In this document: in pieces, positions 40,423 to 50,394 of the stretch | Layout: each line of letters starts with the position of its first letter | Numbering within the stretch: position 1 is the first letter of the stretch | Origin: Petrolisthes cinctipes | Taxonomy: Eukaryota; Arthropoda; Malacostraca; Decapoda; Porcellanidae | Reading direction: 5' to 3' | NCBI GenBank assembly: GCA_033782935.1 | Contig: JAWQEG010001323.1 | Span: 481,501-545,500 of the forward strand | DNA: 64,000 bases | Notes under the pieces: generated by a model | Database searches by the model: none | Told to the model about the DNA's origin: nothing | The model's input: the letters and a program-made list of their open reading frames with translations, nothing else | Program-made: the position numbers and the translations under genes

Positions 40423-40729
40423 GTGAGTGAAGGTACAAACATCATTGGTGACCAGAGTGCACTGGGTTTGGAGATATGAAAATAAGATAGGGAAAGTTAA
40501 TGGTCTGAGGGGGATGCAGGTAGGTAAATTAATGGTGTTTTGGTATAAAAATAGATGAGAGAGTGTATGTTCTGTGTGTGTGTGTGTGTGTTTGACCAAC
40601 TTGGGTGGTATGGCCAGGTGTATATGTTCTGCAGCTACCTGGATTTGACCTGCTGTCTGGTAAACAGATTGTGAGGTATTTTTAGTTGACCCTTTTCTTC
40701 TACCTGCTCTTAATGGCTTTTACGGTGTA
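40029..40729 (-). repeat. 5' LTR of the endogenous retrovirus
   Basis: Matches 31768-32474 over its length. It carries internal (TC)n (about 40384-40420) and (GT)n runs, shorter than in the other LTR. It has an extra ~25-bp segment (CAAGGTTAGAAATAAACTTC and flanks) absent from the 3' LTR. Confidence 0.9.
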
Positions 40730-40835
40730 TAATAATAATAATGATAATAATAATAATGAGATACTTAATAATAATAATAATAATAATGAGAGGGATAGTT
40801 AATAATGATAATGATGAGAGAGAGATAGAGAGAGA
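40730..40835 (+). repeat. AAT microsatellite at the provirus right flank
   Basis: (AAT)n with GAT and GAG variants, then GAGAGGGATAGTTAAT and a GA-rich end. Confidence 0.9.
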
Positions 40836-40844
40836 CATGACATA

Positions 40845-41167
40845 CTAAGTGAACTGTACACAATTGACCTGAACTAAGTAGTATCGTGGAGGTGATGCGT
40901 TTGAAGGTGTGTCATTGTACAGCTTAACACGGGTGTAGTCAGGAAGGTACACACCACACCTCACCTCCAGCCAAACGTGTTGACCCATTGTGTTGTTTGG
41001 AGTGTGAGACATTGTTACAAAGGCACCAATATAACCATCACTATAGTACCACAACCTGATACTCCAGTGTTGGTTAAATAGGGCCTTGAAGGTAAGTCTG
41101 GTCTCCTGCTCCTTCCCTTCCATCATATCTATTTTCTTTGGTGACGACGACGATAGTTTGGTGTACT
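40845..41167 (-). CDS. Last exon of an unrecognised host gene
   Basis: Bounded 5' by TGTCTCACCTTCAG| (acceptor at 41168) and ended by a TAG at 40845-40847. Entry phase is 1, matching the donor phase at 44746, so the two exons join in frame. It encodes about 106 residues: a Ser/Lys-rich start, then a Trp/Tyr-rich region (SIRLWYYSDGYIGAFV), WLEVRCGVYLPDYTRV, an N-x-T/S site and VQVNC near the end. Two Cys and beta-rich composition suggest a small extracellular domain. I do not recognise the family. The gene's 5' exons lie at or beyond 44746. Confidence 0.55.
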
Positions 41168-41323
41168 CTGAAGGTGAGACAATTAAATGATAGTATTGTT
41201 TTCACTTTCCTAACCTCCTTCTCTACCCTTCCTTATCATAGAGAGAGAGAGGCGCTGAAGGTTCAAGTTCAAGTTCAAGGTCCCACAGAGGGCCGCTCAT
41301 GGGCAGCATAATATGCGGGGGAT

Positions 41324-43450
41324 TTAGGGATCCAGGGTAGGATTAGGAAGGGGGTTAGGATAAGGGTGGATTGGGTCAGGGACTGTGGGTTGAGGATTAT
41401 GATTGGGAAGGTAATGATTGGTGATCCTATTTCTAAACGTGTCAAGAGTGGGGCTATTAACTACATGGGATGGGAGATTATTCCACTCTTGGATGCTGCG
41501 GGGAAAGAATGAGTGCCAAAATATATCAGTGCTTGTCTGGTATGTATGGTATTTTAAGTTGTGGCTGCCTCTAGTGGATCGTATACTTGTAGGGTGTAGA
41601 TATGTGTCTTTGTCTATGTCAACTAACTTGTTTGTAATTTTGTATATCATCTGTTGTCTGTGTATCTGTCTTCGTGTTACCAATGGGTCTAGTTTTGTGT
41701 CTTGTTTAAGCAAAGTGACTGATGTAGTGTGTCTGTAATCACGTCTGGCCTATCTTGCAGTTTTGTTTTGTATGGACTCTAATTTATTGATATTATTGTA
41801 AGTGTGTGGGTCCCAGACGGTGTCGCAATACTCTAAATGTGGCCGAACGAAAGTGTTATACGCAATAATTTTGATGTCTGTGTTACACCTGCTGAGGTTC
41901 CTGCGCAAGAACCCCAGGACCCTACTAGCTTTGGCCCTGACGCTACTTATGTGTGTGTTCCACCTCATGTCCGCTGAGATGTGGACGCAAAAGTATTTGT
42001 GGGAAGTGACTGTGTTGAGGTTGGTGTTGTGTAGTTGGTATGTATATGGAATGGGATTATGGGCACAGGTAAAACGGATGTGATGGCATTTGTCTGGTCT
42101 AAATGTCATCTGCCACTTGACTTCCCAGTCTTCAAGTGCAGTTTGGTCGTCCTGTAGTCGAAGGCAGTCATTCCTATCTTTAATTGGTCTGTAAACCTAG
42201 CTATATATCGTCTGCAGAGAGTCTAGTGGTTGAGGAAAGTGAGAGTGGGAGGACATTAATGTATGAAAGGAAAAGAAGGGGGCCCAGGACAGTGCCCTGG
42301 GGTACCCCAGAGGTCACAGGAACAGGTGGAGACTGACTACCATCAAGAACTACGTGTTGCTTTCTGGTAGTCAAGAACGTTCTAATCCCGTGAAGAAGTT
42401 GTCCCTGTATGCCATAGAATTCTAACTTGTGTAGTAGTCTTTGGTGAGGGACTTTGTCGAAGGCTTTGGCAAAGTCTAATACTATTGCGTCAACTTGTCT
42501 AATTTTTGTGTCATTGAGGAACTGCAAGATGTCATGAGTAGTTACCAGTAGCTGCGTCTCACACGAGCATTTAGGCCGAAAACCGTGTTGATTGTCAGTC
42601 AGTATATTTTGCCTATCAAAGTGGTCCATTATATGTCTATGAATTATGTGTTCTAAAATTTTGCAGGGGATTGAGGTAAGTGAAATTGGTCTATAATTAA
42701 TGGGAAGGGTTCTGTCTCCGGATTTAAAAATTGGGGTCACATTTGCCAAAAGCCAGTCTTGAGGGAGTTCATCGGTCTGTAAAGTCTGTGAGAATATAAC
42801 CTGCAGGACAGGGGCAAGAACGTTGGCGTTAGCTTTCAATATCCTACAGGGTATATTGTCTGGTCCAGTCGCTTTGTGTATGTCTATCTCAGATAAAAGT
42901 TTCTCAATTCCTTGGGTGTTTATATGAATGGGAAGGATAGGTGGGTGTGATGGTGTTGGCATGTCTTGTAAGTGTTCATGTTCATGGGTAAAAACGGACT
43001 GGAATTGTGTGTTAAGGGCGTTGGCTTTGTCTTGTAACCAAGGAATTGTTGTGTAGTAATGTAATATCGGTCGAGTCTTGTTTGCGTGCTTTAAAAAAGC
43101 CGAAGAATTTTTTGTGGTTTTGTGTGTTGTCTGCGAGGAAAGTGGATGTGTATTTAGTTTCTGCTTGTTTAGTTTTTTTCGGTAGTGTTTTCTGTATATT
43201 TTTGTATGCTAACCAGTGTTCTGTATCGCTGTATCGTTATGCTCTGTTGTATGCCTTTACCTTGTTTCTGTGTAGTCTTTTTAATTGTCTATTGTACCAT
43301 GGTAATGACCGGTTATATGTGATAGTATTCTTGGGTATGTGCTTGTCCATTGTGGCACGTATAAAGTCACGAAGTCTGGTCCAGTTTGTTTCCACAGAAC
43401 TGGCCATTGGGTCTGAGTCAAGGAACGAGTCACGAAATTCAACTAAGTCC
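41324..43450 (-). pseudogene. RT and C-terminal half of the twin-primed LINE
   Basis: Linker with KAYNRA-type end and RDFIRATMDKHIP. RT motifs: [86 protein letters not shown] and a degenerate catalytic box RLSADDI where F/YADD is expected. A thumb/C-terminal block FVRPHLEYCDTVWDP follows, with WNNLPSHVVNSPTLDTFRNRI near the end. Frame changes lie near 42201-42109 and 41750-41713. The stop is at 41324. Confidence 0.85.
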
Positions 43451-43454
43451 CTAT

Positions 43455-44215
43455 AATATGACCCTACACAGGAAGGACAGAATAGACGATAAACATGGCG
43501 GATTCCTAATTGCAACAAAGCCAGGACTAGTTGCGACCCCAGCCACCGAACTGAACGCTGACTCTGAAATTATATGGACTAAATTACATATACAGGGCTG
43601 CAGGACACTCATTATAGTATCCTTTTATCGTCCCCCAAATTCAAACTTAGAATACCTGCAGACCCTTGACGATTGTTTATCTAAAATTGACCCCTCCAAA
43701 ATATATGGTTGGCTGGTGACTTTAACCTTCTCGACATAAACTGGACAGCACAGGCGACACTGGACAATTCCACCCATGAAGGCGACTTACTATTACAGAC
43801 TGATAGGAAACTCTTACATGAAAATTTCATTGACATAATTAACACCCACTCACTTACTCAAGCAGTACTCGAACCAACACGCACACAAGTCAGTGTAGAA
43901 AGACATAATCCTAACATAAGACACGGGGTCACATCCAACATATTAGACTTATTCCTCACAAACAATATTTCCTTAATTACACGGACACGAGTACTACCTG
44001 ATCTTAGTGACCATGAGATGGTACTCATTGACGCAAACATCAAGCCAACAACACAAAAACAATTACCCAGGACAATTTACATGTATATACAGTACAACAG
44101 AGCTGACATGGGTGGCATTACCCAAGACTTAGTTGAATTTCGTGACTCATTCCTTGACTCAGATCCAGTGGCCAGTTATGTGGAAACAAACTCGACTAAA
44201 TGTAGGAATAAGTGA
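43455..44215 (+). pseudogene. Endonuclease half of the same LINE, inverted
   Basis: Plus-strand reading: GGFLIATKPGLVATPA, IIVSFYRPPNSNLEYL, then after a frameshift near 43709-43739 AGDFNLLDINW, SNILDLFLTN and LSDHEMVLIDANI. These are the EEP endonuclease motifs. It ends in the linker segment QDLVEFRDSFLDSDP and stops at 44213-44215. Confidence 0.85.
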
Positions 44216-44455
44216 AAGGTGATAGAGAGGTGGGAGAGCAAGAACAATGGAGATAGAAAAGAAAAAGAAAAAAGGAACAGATAGTAATAATAATAAATAA
44301 AACAATAGTTAGTGCTTGTTATTGTTATCTTTTTTCGTTTTCTCTGGTTGCTTTGTTATAGAAAACGTTTAGCAAGCAATGTCTTATATGGGTGACAATG
44401 ATAAAATAATTCTTTTAAATTACACTTATTTTAGTAATTTCTCTTATTATAACCC

Positions 44456-44462
<7 letters not shown>

Positions 44463-44531
<69 letters not shown>
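44463..44531 (+). repeat. (TC)n microsatellite
   Basis: About 68 bp of CT, followed by (GT)n. A second TC/GT pair lies at 44633-44680. Confidence 0.95.
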
Positions 44532-44533
<2 letters not shown>

Positions 44534-44592
44534 GTGTGTGTGTGTGTGTAAAGAGATAGATGTATGAATAGATGTATATTGGTGTTCCTGAC

Positions 44593-44626
44593 CTGTTATA
44601 GTAGGAGGTGATAGCACTTGACCACA
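44593..44626 (-). pseudogene. Duplicated tail and donor of the 44746-44889 exon
   Basis: Reads CGQVLSPPTIT with the donor ACAG|GTCAGG, nearly the same as the true exon end. The following ~60 bp of intron are also shared. The rest of the exon is replaced by (TC)n. It is a local partial duplication. Confidence 0.65.
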
Positions 44627-44633
44627 GGAATCA

Positions 44634-44664
<31 letters not shown>

Positions 44665-44745
44665 GCGTGTGTGTTGTGTGTGTACGTAAGGAGATGGATA
44701 TAAAAATATATTATATATTGATAGATGTATATTGGTGTTACTGAC

Positions 44746-44889
44746 CTGTTACGGTAGGAGGTGATAACACTTGACCACAATTATCACCGTCATAACACCA
44801 CACCTTCAGTTCGTTGTAAGGAAAGCCAACCACACCTCGGGGACACTGTTGGTCAGCTACAAGATTTTGTTGATTCCCTTCCAGTTGTT
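44746..44889 (-). CDS. Penultimate exon of the unrecognised host gene
   Basis: Acceptor-like GGTGTTACAG| at 44890 and donor ACAG|GTCAGTAAC at 44745. It encodes about 48 residues with four Cys: QCPRGVVGFPYNELKVWC followed by YDGDNCGQVLSPPTVT. The close Cys spacing fits a disulfide-bonded secreted domain. It joins in phase with the exon at 41167-40845 across a ~3.6-kb intron that contains a LINE. A CA-rich minisatellite lies immediately upstream. Confidence 0.55.
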
Positions 44890-44919
44890 CTGTAACACCA
44901 TCAACACCATCAGTTTCAC

Positions 44920-45115
44920 ACACACACACACACAGATATACTATTCCTTCATCCACCAATTTGTCACACACACACACACACACACACAGATATATTATTC
45001 CTTCATCCACCAATTTGTCACACACACACACACACACACACACAGATATATTATTCCCAATTTGTCAAACACACACACACACACACACATTATACCTTCA
45101 TCCACCATTTTGTAA
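44920..45115 (+). repeat. ~57-bp minisatellite built on (CA)n
   Basis: Three to four units, each (CA)8-11 followed by CAGATATATTATTCC and TTCATCCACCAATTTGTC. The last units are shortened. Confidence 0.85.
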
Positions 45116-45296
45116 TCTGTAACATACACACACACTATTCTTTAATGAGACGGAAGAGTATTAAGTTTTCATATAGAATTATAAACTTGAGTTAGTACAT
45201 AGAAATCATATAGTTTTCTTAAAGAGTGAGAGAGAGTGTGTGTGTGTGTGTTTATATAAAAATGTTGAATTAAAAAAATTAACAAGTAAGTATATG

Positions 45297-45341
45297 AGTG
45301 GCTGAGTGTTACAACCAGTCGAGCGCCACGCCTACTTAAGC
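45297..45341 (-). repeat. Dispersed repeat shared with 15568-15612
   Basis: Reverse complement of the 15568-15612 block, near identical across 45 bp. Confidence 0.7.
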
Positions 45342-46446
45342 GAGATAATTGCCTTTAAAGTATAGGTAATAATGTCACGGGTAAGGTAAACACGAATAAT
45401 CTGTTGACCGTTACTTCACTTCATCAACTTGATATCACCACAGTATAACATATACTGTGGTATTTCAGACTTCATTAGAGGCCAAATTTTCTTAGCTTTT
45501 AACTGATATATACCAAAAAGTGTTCAGTTCCCTATTAAGAAAGATATTACAGGTATAATAAATACGAGTACCATGGAGAAAATGTGAAAAGTTATTCTCG
45601 TACTGATATATTAGATTAGAATGGAGAATTGGTAAATAATAAAATATACTATTTCGATTAAGAAACTAAATTGTTCAAGCATTCTATGGGTATAGTTTAG
45701 ATGTAGGTACGTTACAGAATAACTTTGAAAAGTTTAAAAGACTATGATACTCTCATAATTTCCCGCGGTCTAGCCTCGGCCTTGTCGCCTTGTCGGGTGC
45801 AGGTGGGGTGGCGCCGGTCGCTGCCACACGTACGATTCAATGGTTCTATTGCTTTTAACAGCCGCAATTCTATGTATCTGAGTTTTCTAGGTTAAACTGT
45901 TATGAATGAGTGGAAAGCAGAGGAACTGCTGAGTCATCATGCATCAATTTTAACTAGTTGACAATGTTATAATATTGTAATTTCTGTTCTTTTGTATTAT
46001 ATTGCTGTATTATAATAATACAATGAGAGAGAGAGAGAGAGAGTGTGCAAAAATGTTTAGGTCCTACATACTACATACTCCTCACACTTGACTACTCACT
46101 CGAAAAAAAAGGTGATTAAGTGTGAGCACAAGCCCTCTCTGGTGTGTAGCCTAAGTATATTTATCATCTTTTCTCACAGCGCCATAAAGATGTTTGCAAT
46201 GCTCTTTCTGTCATATTGTAATCTGAAACAGAAAAAAAGTATCAGTAGATGTCAGCTATTATGGGTTTTTAAGACACTGGAATATTTTGTAGCATATCAA
46301 GAAAAAATATATAGGTAAAAACCACTTGAGAACGAACTAATAATGATGATGCATTGGGAATCTATATCAATGCAGGTTCCTCTTCTAAGAGTTTAGGTAT
46401 CAGAGTAACTGCAAAAAAAAAAAAAAAAATAGTGGCAGGTATAAAG
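45342..46446. other. No gene seen
   Basis: AT-rich sequence. It contains a short CG-rich island at 45765-45830, a (GA)n run at 46026-46041 and an A17 run at 46413-46429. Confidence 0.6.
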
Positions 46447-46735
46447 AAGGGGGATGGGAGATCAAAAGAAGATTTAGGGCTTTATGCATATCGACTCATG
46501 GTGTTGGTCATTAAGGCAGTCAGTCTTGTTACATCAACACATCTTCCCCCAGCCTACAAGGTTGTTATTCTTGCTCTTACAGCCGGGTACCTACTTACTG
46601 CTAGGTGAACAGGGACATAGGAGGCTGAGAACATTGTCCAACAATTCCACTGACCTGGGAACCGAACCCGGTATCTCTCGCTTGCGAGGCGAGTGTGCTA
46701 ACCATTACACCATCAGCTTCTCGTTCACTCCCCAT
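46447..46735 (-). mobile_element. tRNA-derived SINE, copy 1
   Basis: Minus-strand head resembles a tRNA: A-box-like TGGTGTAATGG (46712-46702), anticodon-arm-like CGCCTCGCAAGCGAG and B-box GGTTCGGTTCC (46668-46658). The body includes CACCTAGCAGTAAGTAGGTA and GGCTGGGGGAAGATGTGTTG. The tail reads ATAAAGCCCTAAATCTTCTT. It is transcribed by RNA polymerase III and mobilised by a LINE. It is not a functional tRNA gene because the arms do not all pair and the body continues beyond position 73. Confidence 0.85.
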
Positions 46736-47392
46736 AGGGGGTATTGCCTGCAGTGTTGCGGACAATATGATAAGGGTTGTTAGCGACCCTTCAGTCACCA
46801 GCCATCCTCTTTTATATTCTGTTCCTCAATTTTAGTAAGCTATTCCCTTCGTGATTGCTGTTCCTCCTCTCTAACACCATCCCCCCTATAGAGTCTTACA
46901 GACATAGGCCGATTTTTTTTTTTCTCACTCTCTTCAATCAATCTCTCCTTCAATTGTAATAAACTTTGTATGGAACTATTTTGTGTTAAACTAACCTTTA
47001 TATATGAAACAAAGTCATTCAGTAATGTACCGTAATTATATCTAAAATATTATCTTTTATGCACACCACAGTACGACAACTGCAACAGACTATAATAACC
47101 TATGTAAAATTTTACTACTTTTATCTGGACAATGATCGTTTTATATCAAAATTCTTATCATTGTCTTGCTTTCCGTCTTAATTAGATCTTACTGCAATAT
47201 GTAAGATAGTATTTTTATAAGACAAAAACCAGGATATTATAAACCTTGCATACACGGCGTCTCATACTGTGCAGTGTTACCAGATATCCAACTTATAGAG
47301 GCTATCTCGGACACTACACGAACTTATTCGGCAGGCTGTACACATGATATGTACAGTACATGGACTATAATCATCAGGACTAAACTTAAACG

Positions 47393-47395
<3 letters not shown>
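46736..47395. other. No gene seen
   Basis: AT-rich, no supportable coding region. The bases TTGTTAGCGACCCTTCAGTCACC at the SINE edge are low-copy here. Confidence 0.6.

Positions 47396-47475
<80 letters not shown>
47396..47475 (+). repeat. (TA)n microsatellite
   Basis: About 80 bp of pure TA. The following stretch to 47800 has no supportable gene. Confidence 0.95.
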
Positions 47476-47477
<2 letters not shown>

Positions 47478-47896
47478 GTTTATATTTTATATACATTTAT
47501 TTTTATATATGAGATTAGCTTGCCTCAAATTGTAATTTATTGTACCTTTTTGCCTTTTGAATTAGCATAATAATGAAGGATTACAAATGACGTATGCGAG
47601 GAGTTGCTTTTCCTGAGGCAATCCTCGCATACTGATGTGTCCTTCATTGTTCACATGAGCCAACATCTATGACTGGGGTGAATTACTATTTGTTTACATT
47701 TATGTTATCCTGGGGTGGCAAGGTCATGGATGCTGGCGTTGAATGCCTACTAACCCTCTCAGGGCTGACGGCTTAAAATGAAAGAAAGAAAAAATATTTC
47801 CGGGGGGGAGAGGGAGGGGGACTTTGAGACCGAGTCGTTGAAAGTGTAGATTAGACGTGTTTGTCGAGCTCTCCTCTAGCTGCTAGGACCTGCCGT

Positions 47897-48943
47897 CAGG
47901 GTTGCAAGTATGGATACGAAAGTATCCTTTGGATACTTTTTGATGTTACTGATACGTTTTTACGACGCTGGACAAAAGGATACGAAATTGAATGAGGAGG
48001 ACAAAAATGGATACGTTTTGCTATTTTTATTAAAGAATTGGATACTTTTTAATATTAATTTGCTTACAGTCATTATTTTTTACGAAAAAGTGAACACCAA
48101 TCAGAATATTTTCCCAAGTGAAGCTGATAAAGACTGACATAAGAAATAAACTTAACACAGAGTCAATAAATGGACTGTAACTAAGCAAAGGTAATGGGGG
48201 AGCAGCTTATTGCTATCAATGGGAGCCAAGTAATTTGATGATAAAGTCTGCTCAAAATGTTTTCAGTTAAAAGTAATTGAAGCATATGTAGCTCTATAGG
48301 CAGAAAAAGTAAATTTCCTTTTGTTGTTTTATAGTTGTGTTTAGTTAAGGTTGTCATTTATTCATATTTTGTAGTGTAAGTGAACAGTATATTATATAAA
48401 ACTAGTCTTGCATACCACTAGTCAAATACAGGCTGCCATTGAGAACATGGAGAAATAAGTGTGCAATATTGTACTATCATAATTTGTGCTTCTTTAGTTT
48501 TAAGATTTTTTTTTATTAATAGTTTGTATTGCACTTAAATTAATACATTCTGTACAATGACGCTCTTTTGCCCTTTTGGGACGTGCTATTTTTAGGAGTG
48601 TAGATTCGCGCGCTCATAGGTTTAAATACTTAAATAAATAATGTTCTTGGAAGACCCAAACAGTAGTTTAAGTTTCGCTCCAACTTTGTAGTGTACAACC
48701 ATTCTCCGTGAGTCCATCACCAGGCAGCACATAGCAACTTGGCTGCCAACCGTATGATGTCTAAAAAGACTGTAAGAATTATTACTTATTTTAAAGCACA
48801 TTCCTCATTAACTATAATGCATTTTTTTTTTTAAGAAAAAATATTGGATACCTTTTGGATACTATTTTACATTATTTGGATACGTTTTGTATATTTTGGA
48901 TACGTTTTTGGATACATTTATATTTTCCCCACTTGCAACACTG
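47897..48943. mobile_element. hAT-type non-autonomous transposon with 8-bp target duplication
   Basis: Ends CAGGGTTGCAAGT (left) and, inverted, CAGTGTTGCAAGT (right). It is flanked on both sides by CCTGCCGT (47889-47896 and 48944-48951). The unoccupied site is visible in LINE copy 2 near 55825 (GGCCTGCCGCACCGG). GGATACGTTTT/GGATACTTTTT motifs recur many times near both ends, like subterminal transposase-binding repeats of hAT elements. No transposase is seen. Confidence 0.85.
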
Positions 48944-49138
48944 CCTGCCGTACCGGTAGTATTTTTTTTTTTTTAACCCTTCTGGTGACTACTACGCTTA
49001 GCTAGCATTCATTCCCTCCCTAGTGGTTAGGAGATACAGTAGGTGTCTGTATCTAAACACTGAGATCAACTTTGCCTCCTGCCTATGGTGGACTCCCCCA
49101 CTGATAGCTCTGGGTGTGAATAAACACATACGGACTAC

Positions 49139-50325
49139 CACAGAGCTATACACATAGAGCGCGCAACCCCCCCCCCCCCCCCCTGGAGCGTCGCCACCGG
49201 AAGTGGGTTGGCGGCCATGATAAGTTGCCCTTCCCCTCAACCCGCCAGCCTGTTAGCTTATGCCAGGGTAAGATATTATTTCATTTATTCGGTCTTTCAT
49301 TGATGATATGGTATATTAACTACATTATAGTGACTCACAATATATGAATAAGTATTTCTTTAACCGATATATCAGTGAATGGCTGATTAAATATAAGTAC
49401 ATTTCGGTTAAAAGATGAAATGAGTTAGATAAACAAAACTCGTTGGCACTCATCCACAGTCGCTTACTATATACAACGTACTTAATCTCTATTATGATCA
49501 GTATTTTATGTTCACATTGTTCACTATGTATGTATGTATGTCACACTAGAGTAATATGTGTGTATATATGCATGTCACACTAGAATGTGTGTATGTATGT
49601 ATGTCACACAAGAGTAATATGTATGTATGTATATATGTCACACTAGAATAATATGTATGTATGTATGTCACACTAGAGTAATATGTATGTATGTCACACT
49701 AGAGTAATATGCATGTATGTATATATGTCACACTAGAATAATATGTGTCACACTAGAATAATATGTATGTATGCCACACTATAGTAATATGTATGTATGT
49801 ATGTATGTCACACTAGATTAATATGTATGTATGTATCTATGTCACACTAGAGTAGTATGTATGTATGTATGTCACACTAGAGTAGTATGTATGTATGTCA
49901 CACTAGAATAATATGTATGTGTCACACTAGAATAATATGTATGTATGTATGTATGTCACACTAGAGTAATATGTATGTATGTATGTAAGGTAAGTGGAAG
50001 GAGAGGAAGACACATTACAGTTATATTTGTCTTGTTTAATAAACCAGTTTAAGTTTAATTTCTTTGCATAGTTTTCCGTATGGACATTATCTCAGCCTTA
50101 TTAATTGATTTAACAAAACCTGCATAATTAGATAACAAGATACAATGCTTTACAAATCAGGGAAATGTCAATAACTGTGGATAGAAACATACTATACAAG
50201 TACGTACGGGAGTTCAAAGCGCGCGCCAAAGGGCATTTCAAAATGGCCGCCGAGCAGGCTGGCTGGCGACACTCCTCCCCTATCTAATAACACAGGGTCG
50301 ATCGCTCTATGTGTATAGCTCTGTG
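49139..50325. mobile_element. Non-autonomous DNA transposon with imperfect TIRs and internal minisatellite
   Basis: Ends CACAGAGCTATACACATAGA (left) and its inverted partner (right). Pairing extends inward in patches (GTCGCCA..., GGCGGCCAT). Flanks CGGACTAC (49131-49138) and CGGATCAC (50326-50333) fit an 8-bp target duplication with two differences. LINE copy 2 shows the uninterrupted context (CAGTCGGACCATGCAC). An 8-bp duplication fits hAT, P or Merlin; the family is not resolved. It carries a C18 run at 49170 and a TATG-based minisatellite. No coding content. Confidence 0.75.
49525..49985 (+). repeat. Minisatellite of TATG runs plus TCACACTAGAGTAATA
   Basis: About 14 units of 20-36 bp, each a variable (TATG)n followed by TCACACTAGA(A/G)TAATA. 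Length varies mainly by the number of TATG. Confidence 0.9.
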
Positions 50326-50394
50326 CGGATCACCCTAGTGTGGGCTGAGAGGTTGATCTCAAACATTAGTTAATTAGGGCTGGTATACATCCCT

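Larger units (their letters stand above)
31768..40729 (-). mobile_element. Endogenous retrovirus of the errantivirus (Gypsy with env) type, full length
   Basis: Two long direct repeats (31768-32474 and 40029-40729) enclose, in minus-strand order, a leader (40028-39400), gag, a -1 frame junction to pol (protease, RT, RNase H, integrase) and env. Total length is about 8.96 kb. Both edges lie in AAT microsatellite, so the target duplication cannot be fixed to the base. Pol resembles Ty3/Gypsy. The envelope has a furin-type site and an F-protein-like layout, as in insect errantiviruses. Several stops and frameshifts make this copy defective. The LTRs differ mainly by short indels and microsatellite length, so insertion is probably not ancient. 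Confidence 0.9.
41258..44215 (-). mobile_element. CR1/Jockey-superfamily LINE with inverted 5' part (twin-priming structure)
   Basis: The 3' part (about 43455 down to 41258) reads on the minus strand: linker, RT, C-terminus, 3' UTR and a (TTGAACT)n-type tail at 41258-41281. The 5' part (endonuclease) lies beside it at 43455-44215 but reads on the plus strand. Both parts carry the same linker segment (DLVEFRDSFLDSDP), so about 75 bp are duplicated in inverted orientation. This arrangement is the known signature of twin-primed reverse transcription. Confidence 0.85.

Noticed and set aside
44738..45115. Val/Cys and Thr/His repeat proteins
   Set aside because: These are translations of (CA)n. 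Only the 44746-44889 segment with splice sites is kept.
46650..46735. Functional tRNA gene
   Set aside because: A and B boxes are present, but pairing is incomplete and the sequence runs on into a SINE body that is repeated at 55.5 kb.
47910..48137. 75-codon frame in the hAT-type element as a transposase
   Set aside because: No hAT dimerisation or catalytic motif. It overlaps the subterminal GGATAC repeats.
49525..49985. CRISPR-like alternation of repeats and spacers
   Set aside because: The spacers are variable TATG runs, not unique sequence, and the context is a eukaryotic transposon.
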